A DNA stretch of 64,000 nucleotides from assembly GCA_003116975.1 (NCBI GenBank), contig BGKB01000079.1, positions 186,001 through 250,000 of the forward strand, written 5' to 3'. The notes below the pieces were generated by a model, which was not told the origin of the DNA, searched no databases, and saw only the letters and a program-made list of their open reading frames with translations. This DNA is from Aurantiochytrium sp. KH105. Its lineage: Eukaryota; Sar; Bigyra; Thraustochytrida; Thraustochytriidae. The translations under genes were made by a program, and so were the position numbers. Within the stretch, counting starts at the first letter, position 1, and each line of letters begins with the position of its first letter. Below are positions 23,567-34,154 of the stretch, in pieces.

Positions 23567-24174
23567 CGACACACATACACAGGCAACTTGAGATCTTGGA
23601 CCCCAAGGGGGGGGGGGGGATACAAAGAAGAACAAAAACAGAGCGACAAGGGCAGGAGAGGCAAAAAAAATGACATAAAATCCATAAAAAGCTTGACGGA
23701 GCCTCAAGTATGAGCAAGGTTGTGCCATCAAAAGACATAGTAGAGAACAGACGCTTCTGGGCGCAGACTGGACAAAAGAGTGAGCTCAGAAATATTCAGG
23801 ACGTCGTGTCCCTCACGCGGGAACTACCGCATATTACATGACTTGCCTTCCTCCTCATCTCATCATGTGTCTTGTCGAAAGCACACAGGGACAGAGACAT
23901 CGTGATGAGAGAGAGAGAGGAAGAAAGCAGACGTGCAGGATCAATCAAAGGGACGTGCGCACACTCCGCGACAGAAGATTGGTCACGCGAAGTTCACTTT
24001 CGCAAGTCGCGGCGCGCACGGAGATCTGAGGGTCTCACATCGGGTATACATACATACATACATGCATGCATACCCGAACCCGCGATTCGAGAATCGGAGG
24101 TTGGAGACGAGCAGTTGTTTCATAATTTCTTGGGGGCGTTGGCGGGAGTGAGAGCCAAGTGCTTTGTTCCACGC
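23567..24174. other. Convergent intergenic region
   Basis: About 600 bases lie between two convergent 3' ends. It holds a G13 tract at 23607-23619 and a short CATACATACATA/CATGCATGCATA run near 24045-24072. No gene is seen. Confidence 0.55.
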
Positions 24175-24759
24175 TTAGTTGAACGTCTCGCTGATGTGGT
24201 CAAGCTGTTCTCGCACGAGATAGAGGCCGATGATGTAGATCGCATCAACGCCCTTGGCCACGTCAATAAAGCGGGTGCCCTTGCGAGCGCGCGCAACCGT
24301 TTCTCCATCACTGTTCACGACGTAGAGGTTGTGCGTCTTTCCGAGGCATGTGAAGAGAAGAAAGTCGTCATCTCCGACGTGGTCGTCGATGTAGACTTCG
24401 ATTTCACTGTCGCTGTTTTGATACTTTTTCTGAATCGTGGCGACGACGCCATTACCAGAGAGGAAAAAGGTGCCACTCGTGCTGCCGGCCGTGATCTTGA
24501 ACTGGGGTTGTTTCTCGAGGTCCAGGAGGGTCCACATGGTGGTGCCCTTGTGCTTGTTCTCTATCGTCTTGACCAGAGCCACATCCTCGCCCTTGCCGTT
24601 CTTGATGGCGCTGTTTTCGGCGGTGAGCGCGCTTGGCTGCACCTTAAAGCTCCAGCCCTCCTCGGTGACGACGAGGCTCTCCCACGCCGCCTTGAGGGGC
24701 GGGACCTGGGCCACGAGTCCGAGCTCGCCCAGGTTCAAGTTGCTCTGCGTGCAGCCCAT
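24175..24759 (-). CDS. LURP-one/tubby-like beta-barrel protein with predicted N-myristoyl and palmitoyl anchor
   Basis: The 194-residue protein starts at the ATG at 24759. An upstream frame extension lacks supporting codons and runs through simple repeats. It begins MGCTQSN, a strong N-myristoylation consensus (Gly2, Ser6) with Cys3 available for palmitoylation, which predicts membrane anchoring. The rest is mostly beta-strand with alternating turns, for example TMWTLLDLE, FFLSGNGVVATIQKK, EIEVYIDDH and YVVNSDGETVARA. It ends with a hydrophobic helix, DAIYIIGLYLVREQLD. This pattern fits the LURP-one-related/scramblase/tubby C-terminal fold, a 12-strand barrel around a central helix. The fold call is an inference from the strand pattern. 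Its 5' leader holds pentamer and decamer repeats. Confidence 0.7.
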   Translation of the reverse strand: MGCTQSNLNLGELGLVAQVPPLKAAWESLVVTEEGWSFKVQPSALTAENSAIKNGKGEDVALVKTIENKHKGTTMWTLLDLEKQPQFKITAGSTSGTFFLSGNGVVATIQKKYQNSDSEIEVYIDDHVGDDDFLLFTCLGKTHNLYVVNSDGETVARARKGTRFIDVAKGVDAIYIIGLYLVREQLDHISETFN

Positions 24760-24795
24760 GTTTCCTTGCTCGCTTGCTAGCTGGTCTTGCGTACG

Positions 24796-24875
24796 CTCGA
24801 CTCGTCTCGACTCGACTCGGCTCGACTCGGCTTGCCTTGTTTTGCCTTGTTTTGCCTTGTTTTGCCTTGTTTTGC
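24796..24875. repeat. CTCGA pentamers followed by TTTTGCCTTG decamers
   Basis: Several ACTCG/GCTCG units are followed by four decamers alternating TTTTG and CCTTG. The tract lies 37-116 bases upstream of the LURP-one-like ATG on its coding strand. Confidence 0.85.
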
Positions 24876-25670
24876 TGATGACAGAGGCGGGCGGGGTGAG
24901 GTGGCTGGTCGGAATCTTGGCTGGGACGCACTGGCGAGAGATTCGGGTTTGCTCGAGGTGAGTGAGGTCCAGTCCAGAGCCACTCTGCTCCTCTCTCCGT
25001 GATGACATACACACGATCCAGGCGAATGACCTCCCCGTAGTTTTCTAGAGCGAGTGCAGAAGCGGCGCGGCCGACGCGATGCACCTCGTGCCTCTGCAGG
25101 GCGTCGCTCGAACTTCCCCTTCGCCGCGCGCGGTGTGCGCCCGGTCCTGGTCCGGAGCCTCCCGGCCAGTGTCTCGCGCCGCTGCCGCTCTTTTTAAGGT
25201 ACTCAACAGCCAGCCGTCTCGACCCCTGCCCGCCTCGCGCCGCCTCTCTCGATCGGCGCCGCGGCTCGCGTCGCGCGCGCGCCGCGCCGCTCCCCCGAGG
25301 AGCTGAGCGGCGCGCGGTGGACGGGATGCATGGACGGATGGATGGATGGAGCGCGAGGCGAAGCCCTGAAACTCCTGCTGGAAATACCAGTGCGCTATCA
25401 GGGTCTCGCGCGCCATACCTCCTGCACGTGCGCGCGCGGCCCCCGGCGCTCGTTCTCCTGGCCGATGGCCGCGGCGGCGAACGCCGACGGCGAGCGAGCG
25501 AGAGCGAGCGGCAGCTTCGAGTTGCTTGCAAGTTGTTCAGGCAGGCAGGCAGGCAGGCGTCGCCCGGTGGCAATGGATGTCCGGTCGACCGAGGCAAAAC
25601 CAGCAGCAGCATGGGCGAAAGGAAAACACGAGTATTACGTCATGATGCCAGAGCAAACCTTGTCACGCGA

Positions 25671-25745
25671 GCGATCGATCGATTGATCGATTGATCGATC
25701 GAAGAGCAAAGACTGGCTTGTCCCGCTTGTCTCGCTTGCTCGCTC

Positions 25746-25788
<43 letters not shown>

Positions 25789-25996
25789 CGCAGCAGACTG
25801 TGCATACGTGCTATCGCTTTCCATCTGCACTGGTTGTGCAACATTGTGCAACAGTGCCAGGAGTGTGCGGGCGGCAAAATGGATGGATGGACGGCAGCCA
25901 CCCAAAGCAAGCGCTTTGCTTTGCTTTGTACGCAAGGCGCGGCCCCGTGCGGAGAGCCGCTCGAGTATGGCACCGCCAAGCAAGCAAGCAAGCAAG
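25671..25996. repeat. GATC/GATT repeat and inverted pair (CTTG)10 ... (CAAG)5
   Basis: A GATCGATT-rich self-complementary block at 25671-25702 is followed by ten CTTG units at 25747-25786. Five CAAG units, the reverse complement, lie at 25977-25996. The two tetramer arrays could pair across about 190 bases in single-stranded DNA or a transcript. Confidence 0.8.
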
Positions 25997-26889
25997 CGAG
26001 CAAGAAAAACCAAGCAGCAGCAGTTGCAGGGCTGGTGGAAACCGCCTTCGACTCACGCACTCACCGCGCGTGCACTTCGACCGGCTAATTATCCATACGA
26101 GTTCGACCCTGCCCTGCGTCTACCACACCCCTCACCGCGTGCCGCTCGCGCCAGAGTACCTTCACGTGCAGGGCGGGCATTCACAGTCAGACCAGGCCTG
26201 GAGCCCGCACGCACGCACGCATCGCTCGGAGGCCGGGCTAGCTAACTGGCTAGCTGGCTTCGCGCGCGAGCGGCTTCATGGAAGAGGCTCGAGCTCGACG
26301 CGCGGGCGGTAGCGACTGCGAGAGGAGGTCGAAGACGGCCAGCACAGACGGCAAAGCCAGCCTGCTGCACGTGCGAGCAGAAGAGGACAGGTTCCCTTTG
26401 TGTGCAACGGCGATGCAATGGCATTGGCGACAAGTGGGCCAGGCTTTCTTTCACGTGCGCGCCCAGCCAGCCAGCCAGCCAGCCACCTTGGCCAGCTGCA
26501 GTAGTAGAGAGACAACCAGCAACGAGTCGAAGACTTCGACCGGACGAACGAACGAACGAACGGCCGACCGGAGGAACGGCACCAACCACCATCCAAGTCG
26601 AGGTGAATGCGTAGGGGGGGTATGAATGAGTGAGCCTGGCGGAGAAAAGCGGAAAGGGCTTTCAAGCCCCCTTCCCAAAAAGACACCCCTGGAAAGAAAG
26701 GGGTGTAGTAAGGTTGGGACACCAAAGTCAGGTCAGGTCTTCAAAGCAAAGCAAAGCAAAGCAAGGCAAAGCGAAGAAAAGACAAGCAAAGCAGCCAGCG
26801 ACCAGTTGTGTGCACCACTACGTTAAAATACTATACCACTATGATTGGCCGGGCCCTAGCAGCCAGGCTAATTGCGGACCCATTTCCTT

Positions 26890-28125
26890 TTACTCGGCAG
26901 CCTCCTCCCGAAGACCTGTGGTAAGCGCGGCGACGTCAAGGTTCCGGCCAATAAAAACGATACGCGTATCGCGCTCGGGAAATGTCTTGCTGCCCCATGC
27001 CTCCTGCGACGCGTCGATCTCAAACGTCTCGTGGACACCTTGCAAAATGTGCACGTGATCCGAGCTTGCAATGTTGACAATGCCCTTGACCCTGAAAATC
27101 TCAACACCACCAGAGGGTTCCCAGAGCATCTTACCTAGCCAGCTCTCGAGCTTGGCCTGATTAAGGCCCAAGCTGCCCACCCGAACCACGCACGACGTAA
27201 TGCTCGCGTCGTGTCGGCCATGCGCCGACTCGCAAGAGGCGTCGCACTCGCCGTCGTGCTCGTGCTCGTGCTTGTGTCCGCCGGCAGCACTTCCGGCCGC
27301 GCCGGACTCCTCGGAGACCGCAGCACTTTGCCCTAGCTCTTGCGCCAAAAGTTCGCGCTGGAGGGCTGAAAGCTGGTGCCCTGACGTTTCGGAAATGGTC
27401 GTGTATCCACGGACGTCGAGAACGAACTCGGGGTCTACCTTGGAATATGATGTCTCATGGACCTGGGCAAGCGCATTGATTTCCTTCACGCGCGAACGCG
27501 CTGCCTCGAGGCCCTGCTCGTCGACAAGGTCCGTCTTGTTGAGCACGATACGATCTGCGTATCCGAGCTGCTTGACAGCTTCGTTCACCACACCGGAGCC
27601 GGCCTGTTTCCGCGGGTCGTCAACGTGGCGATGAAGATTTTTCGCGTCTGCGACCGCAACAATACCGTCCAGGAAAATGCGGCTCTCGAGCGCTTCATCG
27701 AGCCAAAAAATTCCTGCCAGCGGACCCGGGTCTGCGACCCCAGTCGTCTCGACGACAATCTGATCAAACTTGTTCGACCTCTCCAAGAGGCCTTCCAAGG
27801 TTGTCACGAGATCGTCCTTGACCGCGCAGCACACGCAGCCATTGCTCAGCTCCACAAAGAGGTCTTCGAGGTCCACGGATGCCCCTTCCTGGTCCCGCGC
27901 GATGAGACGTTCAATGCCCTTTTCGTCACCAAACTCGTTCTCGATCACGGCTAGCCGCCGTCCGTGGTCTCCGTTCAAAAGACCTCGCAACAGCGTCGTC
28001 TTACCTGCGCCCAGCAGGCCTGTCAGGATTGTCACGGGCGTGCGCTGCGTCCCCGGCTCCTGCTCCTCTGTTGTGCCGGTCTTCGCCGTGGCCGCGTCGG
28101 CGTTCGCGTTCGCCATGGCGGCCAT
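26890..28125 (-). CDS. CobW/COG0523 (ZNG1-type) metallochaperone GTPase
   Basis: The 411-residue protein starts at the ATG at 28125; a second ATG at 28116 is possible. It belongs to the G3E P-loop GTPases that deliver metal ions. The P-loop TGLLGAGKTT is at about 35-44. The conserved metal-binding GCVCC is at about 96-100. ETTGVADP follows near 126, and the guanine-specificity motif NKTD is at about 196-199. A loop of about 25 residues, rich in His, Asp, Glu and Cys (HKHEHEHDGEC), sits between the GTPase part and the C-terminal CobW domain. It probably binds zinc or another metal. Eukaryotic ZNG1 transfers zinc to methionine aminopeptidase. The same role is likely but not shown here. Confidence 0.9.
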   Translation of the reverse strand: MAAMANANADAATAKTGTTEEQEPGTQRTPVTILTGLLGAGKTTLLRGLLNGDHGRRLAVIENEFGDEKGIERLIARDQEGASVDLEDLFVELSNGCVCCAVKDDLVTTLEGLLERSNKFDQIVVETTGVADPGPLAGIFWLDEALESRIFLDGIVAVADAKNLHRHVDDPRKQAGSGVVNEAVKQLGYADRIVLNKTDLVDEQGLEAARSRVKEINALAQVHETSYSKVDPEFVLDVRGYTTISETSGHQLSALQRELLAQELGQSAAVSEESGAAGSAAGGHKHEHEHDGECDASCESAHGRHDASITSCVVRVGSLGLNQAKLESWLGKMLWEPSGGVEIFRVKGIVNIASSDHVHILQGVHETFEIDASQEAWGSKTFPERDTRIVFIGRNLDVAALTTGLREEAAE

Positions 28126-28365
28126 CCCGAAGAAGCTCTCCTTTCCTTCCCTTCTTCGCGAGGTCTCGGTTCCGATAATCGACGCTCCTCTTCCTTCTGC
28201 TGCAGGGTGAACCAGAGCAAGGCGTGGCAACGCGAATGCGCGCGCTCCTGGTCACCGCCCTCCGCTCTCGGCGTGCGTCCCAGCCTGTCAGCCTGCGAGA
28301 CAAACTTCTTGGACAAATTCGGGATTTGCAGCGGCACCAGCGCGAAAACGCGATTCTTTGAGGGT

Positions 28366-29154
28366 TCACCGTCGATCCGACGCCCTTTCCACAAACGCTT
28401 CGGCCCTCGCGATCGAGTTCACCGCCGCTCGCACCGCGCTCTCGAGGTCGATCTCTTTGCCGAGAGTCCGGCACTGGAGCCCTGCATCAAGGTCAGAAAA
28501 CCCCGCCGCTGCAAGCATCGACGACGGATATGTTGATGTCTGCTCCGTGGGCCTCCGTGAGCCACGATTCGTAGCCACGGGTTTTCGATGATGATGATGA
28601 TAATGATGATGACGACGACGGTGAATAGATTCTCGCTCAATCTCTGCCCATGGGTCAGGAATCAAATATGACGCTCCAGGGGCCGGCGAGAGCTCGTTGG
28701 CGAGCCAAGCGTCGCATACGGCAACGCCGCCGTGCGCACGAGAGGAGGACGCGCCACGAGATGATCTTGCATTGCGCGCAGATTGCTGTAGTAGACCTCG
28801 TCTCCTCACGCCAGCATCGAGTCTCACGTTCGCCTCGGTGCGCTGCTCCACGAGAAAATCAAGCGCCGGCACTCCCGTGGTCCACTCGGGGGTTTCCTTG
28901 TCGAACCTCGATCGACTTGTTGAAGAAACAAAAGAAGGTGAAGAAGTTGAAGACGAGGACGGTTTCTGCCCTTTGCCAATGCGCTGCGAGCGATCTCGCC
29001 GCACCTTGGCACCGCATCTGTCATCCATCGAGCGCGCTTTCCTCTCGAGGGCATCTGCCACACGTCCGAGATCCTCCGCAAGTCCGTGCCGTCGAGCCGT
29101 CACCATGCTGTTGCTTCTTACCCCAGCTCGCTCGCTTTTGCCGGTCTCTCTCAT
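28366..29154 (-). CDS. Uncharacterised protein
   Basis: A 262-residue frame runs from the ATG at 29154 to a TGA at 28366, downstream of which lies the CobW start. I recognise no domain. The middle part (TGVPALDFLVEQRTEANVRL) and the C-terminal end (DLESAVRAAVNSIARAEAF) have the amphipathic helix pattern of real protein. A serine-rich stretch and a His/Arg-rich stretch lie between them. The frame stays open upstream to about 29360 without an ATG, and a TAG-ending acceptor-like site lies there, so an additional 5' exon is possible. An overlapping + strand frame is less protein-like. Treat as hypothetical. Confidence 0.45.
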   Translation of the reverse strand: MRETGKSERAGVRSNSMVTARRHGLAEDLGRVADALERKARSMDDRCGAKVRRDRSQRIGKGQKPSSSSTSSPSFVSSTSRSRFDKETPEWTTGVPALDFLVEQRTEANVRLDAGVRRRGLLQQSARNARSSRGASSSRAHGGVAVCDAWLANELSPAPGASYLIPDPWAEIERESIHRRRHHHYHHHHRKPVATNRGSRRPTEQTSTYPSSMLAAAGFSDLDAGLQCRTLGKEIDLESAVRAAVNSIARAEAFVERASDRR

Positions 29155-30286
29155 CCAGGCAGAGGAGGCCCTCGCGGCCACAGGCACGCCGAGGGAGCGT
29201 GACGCGAGTCGCTGCGCTGTCCGCCTCGCCGTCTTTCGTACACGCAAACGCACGCGCGCACGCGCAACAGTCGCCCGCCCGCCTGCCTCGTCCGAGTCTT
29301 GCTTGGGCTTGCCGGGCTCAAGTGATCGTAACGGCACGTCCCAGAAAGACCAAAACACGCCTTGCTAGTGCGAGACCATGGCCGGCGTTGTACACCGCGT
29401 TCCTTCAGTCTGGGACATCGGCCTCAACGTGGCGTGCTCGTGGACGCTCGTGCGTATCGATGACTGGCGCTTCGCAAGGTCTTTGTGTGCCCAGAAGGAA
29501 GGCAGGGAGCTCTCGAACGAAAGAAATCATCTTGTCTCGAGCATCCTTGAGGGACCCGCGCCCCCTGAGTGACTGACGAAATCTCACCAGCCGCCATGGA
29601 AAACCATCATCGAGTGTTATCCATTTGCGCAAAACACTTGTACACTTATACGCATCAGCTCGGCCCGCGACGAAAAGGTGTCGCGGTGTCGGCTACCTGG
29701 TAGGGGGCGAGCCACATCGGTTGTCCGCCTCATGAGGGCATCAGCCAGTGTCACTCTTTGGTATCTTTTTCGTGTCCATGCATCGTGCGCAAATGTCCCC
29801 AAAGAAGGAAATATCGCCATAGCCTTGCCACACCATCCATGTTCGGGCGTTTGGGCACGAGATCGATGTGAGAACTTGCGTAAATGAACCATCGCCATGG
29901 ACAAACGCTGGGTCTGCTTGCCCATAGACCGACTCGAGCGCTGCTAACTAGAGACCTCTGGCAGTCGTTCAGCCGGTCAGCCAGACAGTCACCCTGCCAG
30001 CTAGCCAGGAAGCAACCAAGCTAGCCTGAACGCTGCGCTTCAGCTGGCTAGCTTTCGAGCTAGCTAGCTAGCAGCACAATCAACGTCCACTTGCTCACAC
30101 GTAGAGCCTGCAAGGTCGCAACGCGTGCGCGTGAGCGTGGTCTGCCTTGTCCTTGGCCTTGCCTTTGGCCTTGCACTCGTCCAGACGCGAGAGCTCGATT
30201 GAACTGTCGGAAAGAAACATAAGAGCAAACCGAGGACTTCTACCGCTTGCCCTTACTGACCTTCTTCAACTGTGCACGCTATCAGC
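29155..30286. promoter_or_regulatory. Divergent intergenic region upstream of the kinase
   Basis: About 1.1 kb. Short open frames of 60-100 codons exist but have no ATG or no protein character. A cluster of GCTAGC/CTAGCC elements lies at about 29995-30072, ending in GAGCTAGCTAGCTAGC. No RNA gene is recognised. Confidence 0.45.
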
Positions 30287-33200
30287 ATGTCCGCCAAGTT
30301 GATGCTAGAAAGTGCCATGAGCTCCTTCAAAGGCAGTTTCCAGCTCCGCTTGCTGAATACCTCGTCCATGAAAGCCAAAGCGACGACTGACGTCGCGCCC
30401 GACAATACCGAAGCGAAACTTCTCCTCGACCAGAAGTCAGACTTACACGCCGCAGGCCCCCAAAACGATGCTGACAGCCTTATTGGAGAAGAGGACTCTG
30501 ACTCGGATGGCGATGGTGAACGAGTATCAGCAGCAGCAACCCCGCCGCCGTTACCGCCCGTGCCGCTACCGCCTCCGCCGCCGCCCGTGCTCCACATCCG
30601 CACCGTTTCGGCCACACCCTTCGGACCAGGGCGGGACGGCCCGCAACCAAGCGGATCCCGAATTCCTTCATGGAACATGACAGGGGCAACTGTCACGCTT
30701 GGAGGCTTCAAGGTCTCAGAGTTTGGCATTCAGCAGACACCGCTTAATAACAGTCTTGGCGAGCACCGCCTTCAGGCGTACGTTCCGGAGGCATTCCGAA
30801 GCCAGGGATCCTTTGTGCAGTACATTCGTCTAGGAATTATCGGCCATGGGGCTTCATCGACAGTCTACAAAGCATTGCACGTTCCGACTCTTCAAATTGT
30901 TGCCATTAAAGAAATTCCGCTCTACGAACGACAAAAGCGGCATCAGCTCGCGCACGAACTCGCCATCCTCCCCCATAATTTTACATCTGTCTGGATTGCA
31001 CCGCCCAAATTTCACCATCCGCCCCCACTTTTGCTCACCAAGCCAAACGCCCGTCACAAATCAGGTCGATTCCGGGGCGGCGCCAAGACATTGACGCGAG
31101 CAATCACGCTACAAATCGCTCGCAAAAAGCTTCGCAAAGTGCGCGCGCGCCACTTCCAGTCCCAGATGCGTACGCTCCAGCGCAAATCCTCAAGGTCAAA
31201 GAATGGGCTCTCCACGGCTCGGAGTCTTACCCATGCGTCGCTTGCAGCTCTCTTGAGCGAGCTTGAAAAGGAAGAGGTTTCTGATGCCGACGCCGATGCC
31301 GAGCTCTCCGCTGACGCAAATGAAGACGATGAAGACGAAATCGAAGTCGAAGACGATGATGAAGACGACGACGATGAAGACGACGACCAAGACGAAGACA
31401 CCGACGACGACGACAACGACGATACAGATAACGTAGAAGACGAACACAACGACGACGATGGCGAGAGTAGTGATGCTCAAGGGGAAGACGAACAAAGTGA
31501 AGATGATGCCGGGAATTTTTTTCTCAATACATTTGATAGTTCTGAAGCGCTCTTTCAAGGCATAGGGGTCGCAAATGCCGAAAAATCTGATGCCACGATT
31601 CAACACGATGCTGACGATATGCCCGAAGCTCAAGCCTTCAGGGAAGCAAATGGGCTCTTCGACACGCACACAAATCTTTGCCCAGGAAATGAAAGCCAGG
31701 ACTTGCGCGATCAAGTCTTTGACTTTACTGATATTGAAGACGACGATGAAGATGAAGACGAAGACGAAGACGAAATCAGCATCGACATTGACGACGACGA
31801 CGACGAAGAGGGGGAAGGCCACGGCAACGATTACGGCCACCATACCAGAGGACGTGTAGCCAGAAGCGATGCAAAAGGTGCAGCAGGGGCTGGCACTCGC
31901 TCGCGAAAAGGCGAACGCGCGGCGTGCCCGGCGCCTGCAACGATAACGATGCGACGACAGTCCACGCGGAAGATGCGACGTGCTTCGCCGTACATGGTGC
32001 ACTTCCGAGACGCCTTCACAGGCGCAAGTTCAAGTTGCCACCGCAAGCGTCGGCGACCGAACTCAACCATCAATATGTCGCTCGTCATGGAATACATGGA
32101 ATCAAGCTTGAAGAGCTTACTGGATAAAAAGGTCAAGTTTACCGAACCAATGGTCGCTCACGTCGCGCAAAGTGGTCTCCTTGCGCTCGCATATTTGCAC
32201 GCCAAAGGCCTGATTCACCGGGATGTCAAGCCAGAGAATTTTTTGGTATCCCAGGATGGCACGGTCAAACTAGCAGACTTCGGTATTGTTTCGCGGGCTC
32301 GCAGCGCTGATTCACCTTCAAAGGCAGATCAGCCTCCGACTAGCCCAGGGAGGGAAGCGTCCGCACAGTTTCAGTCACAAAAGTCACGACGAGGGAGCGC
32401 CAAGAGCTTTGTCGGGACACTCAACTACATGAGCCCAGAACGCATCAATGGGAATGAGTACACGGAGACTTCAGATGTGTGGTCCATCGGTCTCACGTGT
32501 CTGACGCTGGCGCATGGCGCTCTCCCTATTCAAGAACGCGGCTCCCGCGTTTACTGGGCCTTGGTGTCAATTGCTAACGGAGACATGGTTCCCGAGGCCC
32601 CGCCGCCAGGATTCAGCGACACCTTCTGTAGCTTTGTGGCCGAGTGTTTGCAAATTGACCCGGCACGGCGACCGCGAGCTGCGCAGCTCCTCGCACATCC
32701 GTTTTTGTGCCACTACCATGACAAGGATGCCACAGCTGCTAGCTTCCAACGCAAGTCCCAGGTTCCGCGCGCTCATGCCATCTCTGAGGCTGTCGAGGGC
32801 TTTGAAAAGGGTCTTCTCCGTGCCGATGACCTTGAAGAGATTATCTGCGCTCAGTACAGAGGCCACGCGAATTTTTGCGTCCCCGAGCAGCCGACAGACT
32901 TTCTTTTATCAGAAACTTCCGAAACGCAGGAAGATGAAGACAATAATGTCGCCGGCAACGACGTCGACGACGACGACACTAACAACAACGGCGATGGTGA
33001 CGGTAATGTCACCGCGACATGTGCCACCAGCGTCGTCAGCGTAGCCAACGCCAAGCTTGCGGCAAGAGAGGCGTATTGGCAAATGCTGTGGGACGGCAAC
33101 AGAGAAGCCAGCGTTTCTGCCATGTCGAGCGCCGCGTCAACCTCGGCGGTGCCACCGGGGATGTCACGAAGGGCGTTTCCGAAACGAGCCGAGTCGAGCA

Positions 33201-33703
33201 CCACAACCTCGTCGGCACCTCCCGCAAGACCTCGCAGCTCTCACGTATACTCTCTTAATGACAACCATCGTCGGTCGAGCAGCAGAGAACATCCTTTGAT
33301 GCGCTTTGGAAAGTTCATGGCGAACAGCTCAAGATCTGTGCCCGAGTCTGGTGCCGAAGGTGCCCGGCGATCCCGTACCTGTGATGGCGATGGCGCTTGG
33401 AACAACAAGAGCAGCAATCATCGACTTGCGTGCAGAGCTTGCGCAGCCGATGCGGCCAAGGGTCACATACAGCTTGCTGCGGCTGTCGCGCAGTTGACTC
33501 GTGCGGACCACGTTCTCACCGAATTGGCAACGCTCCGTCGCAAGCTCGTCACCTGGAGAAGGTATTCGCGCTATGAGGCCGTCGCGTATAGTCGTCGTGA
33601 CGTCCGACTGCTCGCTCGCCAGTTGCGCGCGCACCGAGTCGTCGTCGCAAGCCATCTCAACCTCACGAAGAAGAAGAAGAAGAAGAAGCCGGAGAAAAAG
33701 TAG
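30287..33703 (+). CDS. MAP2K-like (STE7-type) protein kinase split by a large acidic insertion
   Basis: The single ORF encodes 1138 residues from the ATG at 30287. The kinase N-lobe has the Gly-rich loop GHGASSTVY at about 186 and catalytic K208 in VAIKEIPL. A helix-C glutamate lies in [10 protein letters not shown]. About 365 residues then intervene (roughly 230-595), dominated by Asp/Glu runs with scattered Asn and Gly. The C-lobe resumes at [11 protein letters not shown] and has the catalytic loop HRDVKPEN (D646) and DFG at 664-666. The activation segment ends [14 protein letters not shown], a MAP2K signature. The activation loop is also about 30 residues longer than usual. A tail of about 390 residues is acidic, then basic, ending in a Lys run. 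All catalytic residues are present, so an active dual-specificity kinase upstream of a MAPK is likely. Confidence 0.88.
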   Translation: MSAKLMLESAMSSFKGSFQLRLLNTSSMKAKATTDVAPDNTEAKLLLDQKSDLHAAGPQNDADSLIGEEDSDSDGDGERVSAAATPPPLPPVPLPPPPPPVLHIRTVSATPFGPGRDGPQPSGSRIPSWNMTGATVTLGGFKVSEFGIQQTPLNNSLGEHRLQAYVPEAFRSQGSFVQYIRLGIIGHGASSTVYKALHVPTLQIVAIKEIPLYERQKRHQLAHELAILPHNFTSVWIAPPKFHHPPPLLLTKPNARHKSGRFRGGAKTLTRAITLQIARKKLRKVRARHFQSQMRTLQRKSSRSKNGLSTARSLTHASLAALLSELEKEEVSDADADAELSADANEDDEDEIEVEDDDEDDDDEDDDQDEDTDDDDNDDTDNVEDEHNDDDGESSDAQGEDEQSEDDAGNFFLNTFDSSEALFQGIGVANAEKSDATIQHDADDMPEAQAFREANGLFDTHTNLCPGNESQDLRDQVFDFTDIEDDDEDEDEDEDEISIDIDDDDDEEGEGHGNDYGHHTRGRVARSDAKGAAGAGTRSRKGERAACPAPATITMRRQSTRKMRRASPYMVHFRDAFTGASSSCHRKRRRPNSTINMSLVMEYMESSLKSLLDKKVKFTEPMVAHVAQSGLLALAYLHAKGLIHRDVKPENFLVSQDGTVKLADFGIVSRARSADSPSKADQPPTSPGREASAQFQSQKSRRGSAKSFVGTLNYMSPERINGNEYTETSDVWSIGLTCLTLAHGALPIQERGSRVYWALVSIANGDMVPEAPPPGFSDTFCSFVAECLQIDPARRPRAAQLLAHPFLCHYHDKDATAASFQRKSQVPRAHAISEAVEGFEKGLLRADDLEEIICAQYRGHANFCVPEQPTDFLLSETSETQEDEDNNVAGNDVDDDDTNNNGDGDGNVTATCATSVVSVANAKLAAREAYWQMLWDGNREASVSAMSSAASTSAVPPGMSRRAFPKRAESSTTTSSAPPARPRSSHVYSLNDNHRRSSSREHPLMRFGKFMANSSRSVPESGAEGARRSRTCDGDGAWNNKSSNHRLACRACAADAAKGHIQLAAAVAQLTRADHVLTELATLRRKLVTWRRYSRYEAVAYSRRDVRLLARQLRAHRVVVASHLNLTKKKKKKKPEKK

Positions 33704-34154
33704 ACCGTGCAGCGCCGTGCAGACCCTATAGGTAAACCCACGCACCCACCCTACAACAATAAATTATCATCCTTGCGCGACCCAGGTATCATCGGCGTGC
33801 GCTAGAACTGGCGCGTGGCGGTGCGCTTTCATCTTGGTCGTCGTACACGCGTTTTGGTCTGGCCCGGCCGTCTCGTGCGCTCTCAAGTTGCACGCGATCG
33901 TTCGTCTCAACTTTTGCCGGGTCCAGTTTTTTTGGACTCTCGTTCTCACAATCAGTCAAGGTGGGCACAGCAGAACCGAGGCCTCGGACGCAAGCAAGTT
34001 GATCGCGGCTGCGCGCGAGGCCACGCGAGAAAGCCGACCCTGTGCGAGGAGCGCAGCTGCACGCAGACCGTCGGAACCGGCCGCGGCAATTCTCCTCGTG
34101 TCGGAGTGCGTGTGCGTAAGAGAAAATACATACAAGGCAGACTTTTGAATAGGC
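33704..34154. other. Intergenic region
   Basis: About 450 bases lie between two co-oriented genes. AATAAA at 33760 may be the kinase polyadenylation signal. No gene is seen; short open frames on both strands have no ATG or motif. Confidence 0.5.

Larger units (their letters stand above)
24760..26889. other. Two-kilobase repeat-rich intergenic region
   Basis: No gene is supportable between the LURP-one-like start and the CobW stop. The 24796-24875 segment contains ACTCG units and four decamers TTTTGCCTTG, inside the leader of the lipid-anchored protein. Further right are GATC/GATT units (25671-25702), (CTTG)10 at 25747-25786 and (CAAG)5 at 25977-25996. CAAAG units lie at about 26745-26775. 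Open frames here follow the repeats. This is the longest apparently gene-free stretch in the window. Confidence 0.5.

Noticed and set aside
24644..25612. Minus-strand frame extending far upstream of the LURP-one-like gene in another frame
   Set aside because: It overlaps a confident gene and is Arg/Ser-rich over simple repeats. The short protein-like part (EVHRVGRAASALALENYGE) is too small to support a gene.
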